Source of the DNA: Fimadaptatus sp948467645
Lineage (GTDB): Bacteria; Bacillota; Clostridia; Christensenellales; Aristaeellaceae
Direction of reading: 5' to 3'
Assembly: GCA_948467645.1 (NCBI GenBank)
Contig: CAOKFD010000014.1
Coordinates: 1-53,844 of the forward strand
Length of the DNA: 53,844 nt
Positions 17,488 through 24,918 of the stretch are shown piece by piece (position 1 is the first letter of the stretch; every line of letters begins with the position of its first letter). The position numbers and the translations under genes are program-made. The notes beneath the pieces were generated by a model. It was not told where the DNA came from, ran no database searches, and worked only from the letters and a program-made list of their open reading frames with translations.

Positions 17488-17615
17488 GAACCCGTCAGGC
17501 TCCAACCGGTGACTTGCGACGCGCGCCAAATTCCACTTAATGCTGCTACCTTCCGGTCCTGACATGGTTCATGGCATGACGCCGTACAAGGCCGATTTTC
17601 ATCGTCTGACAGGCT
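17488..17615 (-). ncRNA. ffs: Signal recognition particle RNA, small bacterial type
   Basis: On the minus strand the universally conserved SRP helix-8 core GTCAGGACCGGAAGGTAGCA is present, including the GGAA tetraloop and the asymmetric internal loop that binds Ffh. The outer ends pair as CCTGTCAG with CTGACGGG, defining an RNA of about 125 bases with no Alu domain. This differs from the long B. subtilis form. A T-rich stretch follows the 3' end. It forms the SRP with Ffh and directs membrane-protein ribosomes to FtsY. Confidence 0.95.
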
Positions 17616-17620
17616 TAATT

Positions 17621-17649
17621 AGTATATCACAATTTCAAGGCGATTGCAA
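17621..17649 (-). promoter_or_regulatory. SRP RNA promoter
   Basis: On the minus strand: TTGCAA (-35, 17644-17649), a 17-base spacer and TATACT (-10, 17621-17626). Transcription should begin near 17615, matching the predicted RNA 5' end. Confidence 0.85.
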
Positions 17650-17708
17650 TACCCTTTTTAGGCAAAAATAGTTGGTTTTTAAAAAGGCAGAATTTATTAT
17701 ATAAGTCA

Positions 17709-18704
17709 CTAATCCTCCAAGATTTTTTCTTTATCTAGTCGATCATAATCATTAATAATCACTTGATATATTTCATTTATTCCTGCAATATGCGCAGCCG
17801 AAATGATAAGTCGCCTTTGGTATTCTGGAGTATTCAAACCTATCATTATACTTTTAGGTCGCCATTTAATCATTGGGCGGCTAGTAAACTGAGTAGGTAA
17901 AATCATTCTCCATTCTAAATCGTACTGATGACATTCTTTCTTTATCAGAGATATTTTTTCATTTTGCCACGCCGCATTAATACAAAATAGTTCTAACACA
18001 CTCTCAGGGAATGCCAAAAGTTGCTTTGAAAATACTGTTTGAACAAGTAAGTTAAGTGCGTAGCTTGTCGCATCGTACACTAGATCAGTATAGTAAACCG
18101 GACATATCATTGGCGGATATTTAGCAATGCCGCACTTATCGCATTTAGCATCATTACCACATAATTTTGTCTCTTGATCATTAAAATCATAAACCTGAAC
18201 GAATCCTTTGTGCTGGCCCGCGTACTTTAACCACGTTGTTTCATTCAGTGGATTTTCGCAAAAGCAAATTGAATTAATCTGCCTTTGAATCATTTTACGA
18301 ATATCTATTAATGAAAGTTCCAATGTATTCATATCAAGTTCCGTTGTTCCCAAAGACTTGATTATGGCATCTACATTGTTATCTAAGCCAATCATATGTA
18401 ACATTTCCAAAAGCCATTTTGTGTCACCACCTGCAACCATTGATCTTACAATACCATAGATGCTTTTTAATGATGGAAAATCAATTGAAAAATAGGTATC
18501 AAATGGATCGTCATAATAATTTGCCGTAGAAAAAAGCATTTCATTATTCTGAAGTTGTAATAGTGACTGTTCATTAACAGTTCGAAAACGGCAAAGTTCA
18601 TGAGGAATAGGTGCAACTTCACGTAGTTGTTGTCTGCTTTCCTGATTGTAATTTTTCAAAGAACACAACATGTCCCAAAATGCTTTTCTTCCAACATTAT
18701 CCAT
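17709..18704 (-). CDS. DUF2971 family protein, AT-rich and probably acquired
   Basis: This 331-residue protein matches the DUF2971 plan: FRTVNEQSLLQLQNNEMLFS near residue 40, then DDPFDTYF, CFCENPLNETTWLKYAGQHKGF about midway, and a VYYTDLVYDA strand. Family function is unknown; members are often near mobile or defence genes. A CDKCGIAKYPPMIC insert may bind zinc. The gene is strikingly AT-rich compared with both neighbours, using AAA, ATT and TTA codons freely, which indicates recent transfer. GGAGGA lies 6 bases upstream of ATG. It sits just beside the SRP RNA gene. Confidence 0.8.
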   Translation of the reverse strand: MDNVGRKAFWDMLCSLKNYNQESRQQLREVAPIPHELCRFRTVNEQSLLQLQNNEMLFSTANYYDDPFDTYFSIDFPSLKSIYGIVRSMVAGGDTKWLLEMLHMIGLDNNVDAIIKSLGTTELDMNTLELSLIDIRKMIQRQINSICFCENPLNETTWLKYAGQHKGFVQVYDFNDQETKLCGNDAKCDKCGIAKYPPMICPVYYTDLVYDATSYALNLLVQTVFSKQLLAFPESVLELFCINAAWQNEKISLIKKECHQYDLEWRMILPTQFTSRPMIKWRPKSIMIGLNTPEYQRRLIISAAHIAGINEIYQVIINDYDRLDKEKILED

Positions 18705-18823
18705 ACTTCTTCCTCCTTGTTTTCTTCACGTTCTTGTGTTTCGCCATAAGCCACTCCCTTATTTATATATTCACGATATAAGCTTTTTATTCCTCAAATT
18801 TTGCATATGTACGATAATAATTT

Positions 18824-18858
18824 CAAAAAAACAGATTGCCCTCATTACGGACAATCTG
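18824..18858 (-). terminator. Terminator of the zinc-ribbon membrane protein gene
   Basis: On the minus strand CAGATTG pairs with CAATCTG around a 13-base loop, followed by seven T. It lies just past the stop codon at 18872. Confidence 0.85.
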
Positions 18859-18871
18859 CTTTATCTGCCCA

Positions 18872-19615
18872 TCAAAATATAATATACCCCAGCAATATCC
18901 CGATCATAAGCAGCGCGGCGACAATCAGCACGCCCACACCCACGCCCACGATTATGTGCATACGCTTTTCGCGGCGGCGGCTGTTGGCGCGCGCGGTCTG
19001 CGCGCGCATTTCCTCTCGGCGAGCGTTCAGGCGTTCGCGCCGCTCAAGGCTGGTGTCGAACTTGCCCCAGGCGCCGCCCGCGCCCTCGCGCAGCGCCGCA
19101 AACACTCGCTCCCGGCCGCGCATACAGCGCGCGCACGTATGGCTGCTGCCCGGATTCAGCCGCCCGCACACGCACACCCAGTCGCGCCCGCGCATCTGCG
19201 GATAGCACACCGCGTCCTGTCCGGCTATCCCGCGCAGCCGGTCGCGCCCCGGTCCGGGCGGTTCGGGCTTAAAGTCGTATTCAACCACTTCGGAATCGTC
19301 CTGCGTCCAGCCCTTGCTGAAATCGGCAAACGCTATCTCGCCCGGCTCGAATACTATATCGTCGGCCGCCGGTATTTCGCCCGCGACAGTCAATTGTGCA
19401 CGGGTGTGCGGCATCAGGCGCATTCCGTCGAATACCACGTCCACCTCGCTCAGCAGCGCGCCGGTTTCGCTCAGCCAGCGCGCATGACCCTCCATGCGGC
19501 GAATCGGGTGTTCGCTCACGTTGATTATGTCCAAATACCCACGGCAGCGCCCGCGATCATCGGACAGCACCTCGGTATGCGTAACCTCTATCGGGCATGT
19601 CAGGTCTATCTTCAT
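18872..19615 (-). CDS. Tail-anchored protein with a zinc ribbon, function unknown
   Basis: I do not recognise this 247-residue protein. The N-terminal ~120 residues look like a beta-sandwich (alternating hydrophobic strands, no catalytic motif). A zinc-ribbon-like WVCVCGRLNPGSSHTCARC follows (about 145-163), then a highly basic Arg-rich helix (about 185-218). The C-terminal membrane helix (about 219-246, IIVGVGVGVLIVAALLMIGI) would anchor it with the N-terminus in the cytoplasm. The ribbon resembles those of RanBP2 type. A purine-rich AAAGGCGG precedes the ATG. It is monocistronic with its own terminator. Confidence 0.75.
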   Translation of the reverse strand: MKIDLTCPIEVTHTEVLSDDRGRCRGYLDIINVSEHPIRRMEGHARWLSETGALLSEVDVVFDGMRLMPHTRAQLTVAGEIPAADDIVFEPGEIAFADFSKGWTQDDSEVVEYDFKPEPPGPGRDRLRGIAGQDAVCYPQMRGRDWVCVCGRLNPGSSHTCARCMRGRERVFAALREGAGGAWGKFDTSLERRERLNARREEMRAQTARANSRRREKRMHIIVGVGVGVLIVAALLMIGILLGYIIF

Positions 19616-19719
19616 GCGCTTCGCCGCCTTTCGTATTAATACATGCCCATATTATACAACAAAAATGCGCCTCTTGCAGTGAGGTTTAAGGTTTTTTCAT
19701 GTTATATAGTTTTTGCGTA

Positions 19720-19748
19720 TGGCGCATTTTGGCGCATAATGCTATACT
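19720..19748 (+). promoter_or_regulatory. TauE-gene promoter with two direct repeats 10 bp apart
   Basis: TGGCGCAT occurs at 19720-19727 and 19730-19737, exactly one helical turn apart, just before a TATACT -10 box (19743-19748). The repeats replace a recognisable -35, so they may be an activator or repressor site. Confidence 0.5.
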
Positions 19749-19784
19749 GTTTGCGGGAAATAAAGCTTGGAGAGGGACTGAATT

Positions 19785-20507
19785 ATGTGGCTGATGTACG
19801 TGGCGGCGGTCGCGGCGTATTTCGTCAAGGGGCTGTGCGGGTTTGCAAATACGCTTGTGTTTACGAGCATACTCAGCTTCGGCACGGACAACGTGAATAT
19901 ATCGCCGGTGGAGCTGCTGCTGGGCTATCCCAGCAACGTAATCATGGCCGTGCTCGAACGCAGGAGCATCGACTGGAAGGTATGCCTGCCGCTGGCGGCG
20001 CTGGTGCTGGCGGGCAATATTCCGGGCATAATGCTGCTGAAAACCGCGGACGCGCGCCTGATTAAGTGTGCGTTCGGCGTTGTGATAATGCTTATCGGCG
20101 CGGAGATGCTGCTGCGCGGGCGCAGGAAGTCTGCGATGAAATCCAACCGCATCGTGCTGGGCGCGATAGGGCTGCTTTCGGGACTGCTGTGCGGGCTGTA
20201 CGGCGTGGGCGCGCTGCTGGCAGCGTATATGAGCCGCGTTACCGACGATTCCAGCGCCTTCCGCGGCAATCTGTGCGTGGTGTTCATCGTCGAAAATACG
20301 TTTCGGATAGTCATGTATTCGATAGTAGGCATAATTACGCTTAGTACCTTAAAGCAAGCCTTGCTGCTTGCGCCCGCAATGATAGCCGGGTTGTGGGCGG
20401 GCATGAAGTGCGCGTCGTTCCTGCGCGAGGACATGGTTAAGCGCGTGGTCATAATAATGCTGATAGTATCGGGCGCGGCACTTGTCATAAGCAACGCGGC
20501 GGCATAA
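19785..20507 (+). CDS. TauE/SafE family membrane permease
   Basis: This 240-residue polytopic protein (about seven to eight helices) belongs to the TauE/SafE (DUF81) family, which exports sulfite, sulfoacetate or related organic anions. Typical features are the GLCGFANTL motif early, the repeat-like GLLCGLYGVGALLAAYMS in the second half and ENTFRIVMY. GGAGAGGG precedes ATG by about 8 bases. It stands alone, so the substrate cannot be inferred from context. The two-repeat promoter suggests dedicated control. Confidence 0.88.
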   Translation: MWLMYVAAVAAYFVKGLCGFANTLVFTSILSFGTDNVNISPVELLLGYPSNVIMAVLERRSIDWKVCLPLAALVLAGNIPGIMLLKTADARLIKCAFGVVIMLIGAEMLLRGRRKSAMKSNRIVLGAIGLLSGLLCGLYGVGALLAAYMSRVTDDSSAFRGNLCVVFIVENTFRIVMYSIVGIITLSTLKQALLLAPAMIAGLWAGMKCASFLREDMVKRVVIIMLIVSGAALVISNAAA

Positions 20508-20536
20508 ACCTTATCCGTTTTTACACTTTAATGTGC

Positions 20537-20565
20537 TTGTACAGCGCGGCTAAAAGTGCTATGAT
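20537..20565 (+). promoter_or_regulatory. Promoter of the cobalamin riboswitch / btuF-like unit
   Basis: TTGTAC (-35), a 17-base spacer, then TATGAT (-10, 20560-20565). The transcript would begin just before the riboswitch. Confidence 0.65.
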
Positions 20566-20589
20566 AACTGCGCAATTGCATATATGTCG

Positions 20590-20760
20590 CAAGGGTGCTC
20601 CGCCATGCGCGGAGTGAAAAGGGAAAGCGGTTAAATGCCGCTGCAGCCCCCGCTACTGTATGGCGGACGAGGGCGGCGAGCCACTGGCGCAAGCCGGGAA
20701 GGGCCGCCTGAGGATGATGCCGAGCCAGGAGACCTGCCCGTGCGGCTGAACCCGGCTTTC
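20590..20760 (+). promoter_or_regulatory. Cobalamin riboswitch
   Basis: The conserved adenosylcobalamin aptamer elements are in order: GGGAA near 20621, GCCGCTGCAGCCCCCGCTAC with CTGT at about 20637-20659, and the B12 box GCCAGGAGACCTGCC at about 20724-20738. It lies upstream of the BtuF-like gene and should lower its expression when cobalamin is plentiful. The expression platform appears to extend into several hairpins at 20820-20909. Confidence 0.95.
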
Positions 20761-20880
20761 CTCGGTGGGAGGTTAAGCTGATGCTTTTTCGTGCGTGGGT
20801 GAGTTTGCTTAAAGGCGGTCCTAACGTCTGAAAAAGCCCGGGCTATATGCGTGCGGACGGCCTGTCCGTCCAACACATAT

Positions 20881-20909
20881 GCGGCATATGCCGCCGGGGT
20901 TATAACCCC
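20881..20909 (+). repeat. Two adjacent 14-bp perfect palindromes ahead of the btuF-like RBS
   Basis: GCGGCATATGCCGC (20881-20894) and GGGGTTATAACCCC (20896-20909) lie one base apart. The AAGGAGG Shine-Dalgarno (20911-20917) follows one base later. They may be part of the riboswitch expression platform or a protein site. Confidence 0.75.
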
Positions 20910-20925
20910 AAAGGAGGTTACCGTT

Positions 20926-21846
20926 ATGGTAAGGAAGATGAGCGTTTTCATGGCGTTCGTACTGGCGCTGGTAATGGCGCTGTGCCCGATGGGCGCGATG
21001 GCCGATGAGGCGCAACCGGTCGATGTAGTCGACGCGCTGGGCCGCACGGTCACTATCGACTCTGTGCCCGAGAAGATAGTGTCGCTGTCTCCCAGCAACA
21101 CCGAGATACTGTTCGCGCTGGGCGTGGGCGACAAGGTTGTAGGCGTTGACACGTACAGCGACTACCCGGCTGAGGCCGCCGCCATCGAAAACAAGGTTGG
21201 CACCTATTCCACCCCCAACGTTGAGCTGATCGTATCGCTTGAGCCGGACGTAGTGTTCGCCGACGACAACCTGCAGCAGGACGTTATCGACCAGTTGGAC
21301 AAGCTGGGCATCAAGGTAGTGGCCGTGGCCGGTACCGACTATGCAAGCGTGCAGGATTCCATACTGATGGTCGGCCAGTGCGTGGGCGTTGACGGCCAGA
21401 GCGTGATTGACGCGATGGACGCGGACAAGGCCGCCGCCGAAGCTCTGGTTCCCGCAGACGGCGACAAGCCCAGCGTGTATTTCGCACTGAGCTTTGGCGA
21501 GTACGGCGACTGGACCAGCGGCACGGGCACTTTCGTTGACGACATCATCACCGACCTGAGCGCCACCAACGCCGCAGCCGATCTGGGCGAAGGCTGGCAG
21601 AGCATCTCGGTTGAAAAGCTGCTGGAAGCCGATCCTGACGTTATACTCGTACCCGGCGACGAGAGCATGGTTGATGCTTTCAAGTCCGACGCCAAGTATG
21701 CCGAGCTGAGCGCGGTAAAGAACGGCGCCGTGTACGCTGTCGATCCCAACATGTCCCAGCGTCCCGGCCCGCGTCTGGGTCAGGCCATGTGCGAGTTCGC
21801 CGAGATACTTTACCCGGCGGATGCTGAGGTTGAAGCCGCTGCGTAA
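20926..21846 (+). CDS. btuF: BtuF-like periplasmic-binding-type protein (vitamin B12 uptake)
   Basis: This 306-residue substrate-binding protein belongs to the Fe-siderophore/cobalamin (helical backbone) class. VDALGRTVTIDSVPEKIVSL and SPSNTEILFALGVGDKVVGV start the N-lobe, the second lobe carries VDDIITDL and SVEKLLEADPDVILVP, and the protein ends with GNAV-type residues before RPGPRLGQAMCEFA. The cobalamin riboswitch upstream points to B12. The signal peptide ends in AMADE, a signal-peptidase-I type site. The Cys at position 20 is preceded by Leu and does not fit a lipobox, so lipid anchoring is doubtful, unusual for a Gram-positive binding protein. AAGGAGG lies 8 bases before ATG. Confidence 0.88.
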   Translation: MVRKMSVFMAFVLALVMALCPMGAMADEAQPVDVVDALGRTVTIDSVPEKIVSLSPSNTEILFALGVGDKVVGVDTYSDYPAEAAAIENKVGTYSTPNVELIVSLEPDVVFADDNLQQDVIDQLDKLGIKVVAVAGTDYASVQDSILMVGQCVGVDGQSVIDAMDADKAAAEALVPADGDKPSVYFALSFGEYGDWTSGTGTFVDDIITDLSATNAAADLGEGWQSISVEKLLEADPDVILVPGDESMVDAFKSDAKYAELSAVKNGAVYAVDPNMSQRPGPRLGQAMCEFAEILYPADAEVEAAA

Positions 21847-21869
21847 TCGCATAGCTTTATAAGAGCAAG

Positions 21870-21899
21870 TGGGCGGGATTCGTTCCCGCCCGTTTTTTT
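21870..21899 (+). terminator. Terminator of the btuF-like gene
   Basis: GGGCGGGA pairs with TCCCGCCC around a short loop, followed by seven T. It ends the riboswitch-controlled unit after a single gene. Confidence 0.95.
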
Positions 21900-21999
21900 A
21901 TGCCTGAACATCCGGTATATTAAGGCATGTTTCAGTGCGCGTCTCTGTTGCTTGCAAAGCAAATAAAGTACTATCCGCGCCGCTTTCTGCCCTATACGC

Positions 22000-22050
22000 A
22001 AAAAATCCCGCCCTTAATCATGCGCAAAAGGCATGTTTTCAGGCGGGAAT
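22000..22050 (-). terminator. Terminator of the HD-domain gene
   Basis: On the minus strand TTCCCGCC pairs with GGCGGGA, enclosing a second CATGCC/GCATG stem, followed by six T. A T run on the plus side as well (22052-22058) suggests it can work in both directions. Confidence 0.8.
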
Positions 22051-22065
22051 CGTTTTTTTAAGCAC

Positions 22066-22569
22066 TTATTCCTTATCCAGCGAGTAGATCGAATCGAGCA
22101 GCCGTACACCCGTCGCCGTGCGGAATACATGCTCGCGCATCTGGCGAATGGCGGGCTTTAGCAGGCCGCCCTCATCAGCATTTACGAGGAAGTCGGCCTC
22201 CAGCAGTATGCGCATATCCACGCCGTCCACATTCGTGTATGTATGGTGATGCCCCACCATGTATTCGACGCGCTGGGTACGCTTTTCGTCCACGCCCAGC
22301 TCCTGCATGAATTTGCGCGCGAGCGCGGGGCCTTCCTGCTCCTGATGCTTGCCGTCGGCGCTGCCGTACTTTTCGCGGCACAGCGGTATGGCTATGTCGT
22401 GGACTATTGCGGCCAGCTCCAGCGTGGTCAGCGTTTCCTCGTCCAGTCCCTCGAGGCGGCCTATCGTCGCGGCGTAGGAATGCACCTTTATAAAGTGGCG
22501 CACGTCGTGCGTATTGCCGTTATAGAATTCCACCATTTTGGCTACTGCCTGTGCTACAAGATCGGTCAT
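22066..22569 (-). CDS. HD-domain phosphohydrolase
   Basis: This 167-residue protein has the HD-superfamily metal ligands: H30 (KVHSYA), H57-D58 (AAIVHDIAIP), histidines in VGHHHTYT near 108 and D125 in EADFLVNADEGG. Such proteins hydrolyse nucleotides or phosphate esters. It is cytoplasmic and about the size of stand-alone HD hydrolases. It lies 22 bases after a small 81-codon gene on the same strand and is likely co-transcribed with it. No signalling domain is attached, so the substrate is open. Confidence 0.88.
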   Translation of the reverse strand: MTDLVAQAVAKMVEFYNGNTHDVRHFIKVHSYAATIGRLEGLDEETLTTLELAAIVHDIAIPLCREKYGSADGKHQEQEGPALARKFMQELGVDEKRTQRVEYMVGHHHTYTNVDGVDMRILLEADFLVNADEGGLLKPAIRQMREHVFRTATGVRLLDSIYSLDKE

Positions 22570-22591
22570 AATATTTATTCTCTCCTCTGCA

Positions 22592-22837
22592 TTATTCGGC
22601 GAACTGAATCAGCCGGCCTATGTCGTTTGCGCCGGTCACTATAAAGCTGGTAAAGCGCTCGGCGTTTTCGTCGGATATGCCGTCGATTACGGTCAGCGCG
22701 GTTATCGTGAACGTGCGGCCGAACGCGTCGCGTATGCGCGCGCCGGGCTTAAAGCGCGCGTCCCTGCCCTCGACCGCGACCAGCAGCGCATCCTTGTCCT
22801 TTATATAAAATGCCGACAGAACCTTAAACGTCTGCAT
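22592..22837 (-). CDS. Small conserved-looking protein upstream of the HD hydrolase, unknown
   Basis: This 81-residue protein is predicted to be mostly beta strands (MQTFKVLSAFYIKDKDALLV, GARIRDAFGRTFTITALTVI). The pattern is compatible with a small beta-barrel similar to translation-factor domain 2, but I cannot assign it to a family. Start at 22837: GGAGG precedes the ATG by about 6 bases, while an upstream in-frame ATG (22906) has none. It is the first gene of a two-gene unit with the HD hydrolase. Confidence 0.7.
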   Translation of the reverse strand: MQTFKVLSAFYIKDKDALLVAVEGRDARFKPGARIRDAFGRTFTITALTVIDGISDENAERFTSFIVTGANDIGRLIQFAE

Positions 22838-22967
22838 AGCCTGCCTCCGCAAAACAAATATATCGTCATTACCAACTATTATAGCACCTGTGCGCGCGCG
22901 TTTCAATCACGCGGCCGCGCCATATTGCAGGCGAATTTGACATTTTGGGGAACAAATAAAAAATAGT

Positions 22968-22996
22968 TTGTCCGCGGGCGGCATATGTGATATTAT
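22968..22996 (+). promoter_or_regulatory. Promoter of the PFL-like / BtuCD unit
   Basis: TTGTCC (-35, 22968-22973), a 17-base spacer and TATTAT (-10, 22991-22996). No riboswitch lies between it and the start at 23055, so this transcript is not under the cobalamin switch found before the btuF-like gene. Confidence 0.65.
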
Positions 22997-23054
22997 ATTA
23001 TAGTGCGCGATTTGCGCCAAATGCAAATGGGTGCTAAAGAACCGGAGGTCATAA

Positions 23055-24905
23055 ATGAGTTATTCCAGTGAGCAGGAATTGCTCGCGCGCGAGTTTGAGC
23101 AATGGTATCGCACAGTCCCGGCCAACGTAAATCAGATAGTGGACGAGATCAATTCGCAGCCGGGCAAGGGCGCGTTCGACAAAAAGGGCGCGCTATACCG
23201 CGTGGCCGCACAGCGGCTTGATATAAAGGTGTTCAGGCATTTTCCGTTTTTCTTTGAGCTAAGCGCCGGGCAGTCGCGCGCGCAGAGGGCGGTCGAAGGT
23301 CTGAGCGGACTTAACATTCCCAAGCCCACTTCCGAGTACGACGAGCTGAAAAACCGGCTCAAGCGGCTGGATCTGGCGCTGCTGCCTGAAAATCCGTATG
23401 TGATGAATCTGGAATGCGGCGCGGCGCACGTCATCGAAAAGGGCACGGACGAACTGCGCCACCAGATACATGTATCCGCCGAACATGCGCAGGCGCGCCG
23501 CCGTCGCGACTTCTGCGTGACGGCATTGGAGGCGCTGGACGCGGCTGACGCGCTGTGCGCGCGCTTTTCAGAGCTGGCCGCGCATATGGCAAGCGTTGAA
23601 ATCGACCCGCGCATAAAGGCTAACCTCAATCGAATGGCGGGCTTCTCGCTCAAAAAACCGGCGGACGGCCTGTTCAGCGCACTTCAGGGCATGATATTCT
23701 GGCGCGAACTGGCGCAGTCGCTTGAGGGCGCGGACTACACTTCGTGGGGCTGCCTTGACGCAGACCTTGCGCCCTACTACGACATGTGCGCCCAAAACGG
23801 CGAAATGAGCACGGACGAAGTGAAGTATCTGCTGCGTTGTTTCATGACTTATCATCGCCTGCGCTGGAACAAGGCGCGGTTTAGCTTCACGCTGGGCACA
23901 AAGCCAACAGCGCTTACGATGCTGATGCTCAGCATAATTGACGACGACATGCTGCAAAGCGACGATATCTACCTGTACACCGGCGAGGACGATCCCGAGG
24001 ACTACCGCGCCGAGGTGCTGCGTCTTATGCAGCGCGGCGCGACGCTTATCAGCCGCGACCGCTTCCAGGGCACCGTCGAGATGGTCGGCAGTCAGGCACA
24101 GCGCCGAGGCATTGAAACGCGCCTGTGCGACGTAATTATAAGTCTGCCCGCAGTGCTGATGGGCACGCTGCTGCCCCAGAACGTAGAGCGCTGGCAGGGG
24201 CTTAATATCGACTGCTACGACGGCGACTTCTTTGCCGCCGAGGACATATACAACGGCTTCATGGACAACCTTGCGGCGCTGGAGCAGGACATAGTGTCGA
24301 TGCTGATGCGCATGTTGGAGCACGGGCCGCAATCCAATCCCCTGCTGCTTCAGTCGGTATCCATGCCGGATTGCATTTCGCGCGCGCGCGACGTGACCGA
24401 ATGCGGCGCGCTCAGCACGTCGATTACGATCGGCTTTGACGGATTGGGCGTGTTCCTGCGCTCGCTGTCCACTATAAAGCAGCTGTGTTATGACTCGCGC
24501 CGTGTGCCGCTTGGCAAGGTATTTTCCACGCTGCGCGCCAATTACGAGGGCGACGAGGTGCTGTATCACCTGATGAGCGCGCCCAAGCCAGAAATTGAAA
24601 ATGCGCTGTTTGAAAAGTTCCTGCACAACGTGGACGAGCTGTTCATGGCGGTATCCGAGCGGCCCGAAATATCGGTGCGGCCTTCGCTGATGCAGATTTC
24701 GCGCATGGGTTCGGAGCTGATGGCCACGCCCGACGGACGGTTTGCGGGCGAAGGACTGGAATCCGACATGCTGCCTCAGGCACGCAATCAGATGGGCGGC
24801 GGCGTAGCGTGCCAGTGGGCGCCCAAAAACGACGAGGCGGCCAAGGCACAGCTATGTGAGTTTATAAACAGCGGCGCGGGGCTTTTGATGTTGTACATAG
24901 AGTAA
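23055..24905 (+). CDS. Pyruvate-formate-lyase-like protein lacking the glycyl-radical domain
   Basis: This 616-residue protein is a divergent member of the PFL / glycyl radical enzyme fold. Matching segments are WGCLDADLAPYYDM with MSTDEVKYLLRCF (231-263), CISRARDVTECGA (440-452), the helix LGVFLRSLSTIKQLCYD (464-480) followed by LRANYEGDEVLYHLMSAPK (493-511), and ATPDGRFAGEGL (557-568). Active family members are usually 760-840 residues and end with a glycine loop RVxGY. Here the chain stops about 50 residues after TPDGR and no such loop exists. The expected catalytic C-V-E motif is not clear either; the nearest is RLCDVIISLP at 356-365. GGAGG lies 7 bases upstream. A BtuC-like gene follows 13 bases later. 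Role unknown; it may be a binding scaffold or need a partner. Confidence 0.75.
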   Translation: MSYSSEQELLAREFEQWYRTVPANVNQIVDEINSQPGKGAFDKKGALYRVAAQRLDIKVFRHFPFFFELSAGQSRAQRAVEGLSGLNIPKPTSEYDELKNRLKRLDLALLPENPYVMNLECGAAHVIEKGTDELRHQIHVSAEHAQARRRRDFCVTALEALDAADALCARFSELAAHMASVEIDPRIKANLNRMAGFSLKKPADGLFSALQGMIFWRELAQSLEGADYTSWGCLDADLAPYYDMCAQNGEMSTDEVKYLLRCFMTYHRLRWNKARFSFTLGTKPTALTMLMLSIIDDDMLQSDDIYLYTGEDDPEDYRAEVLRLMQRGATLISRDRFQGTVEMVGSQAQRRGIETRLCDVIISLPAVLMGTLLPQNVERWQGLNIDCYDGDFFAAEDIYNGFMDNLAALEQDIVSMLMRMLEHGPQSNPLLLQSVSMPDCISRARDVTECGALSTSITIGFDGLGVFLRSLSTIKQLCYDSRRVPLGKVFSTLRANYEGDEVLYHLMSAPKPEIENALFEKFLHNVDELFMAVSERPEISVRPSLMQISRMGSELMATPDGRFAGEGLESDMLPQARNQMGGGVACQWAPKNDEAAKAQLCEFINSGAGLLMLYIE

Positions 24906-24918
24906 CGGGGTGAACGCA

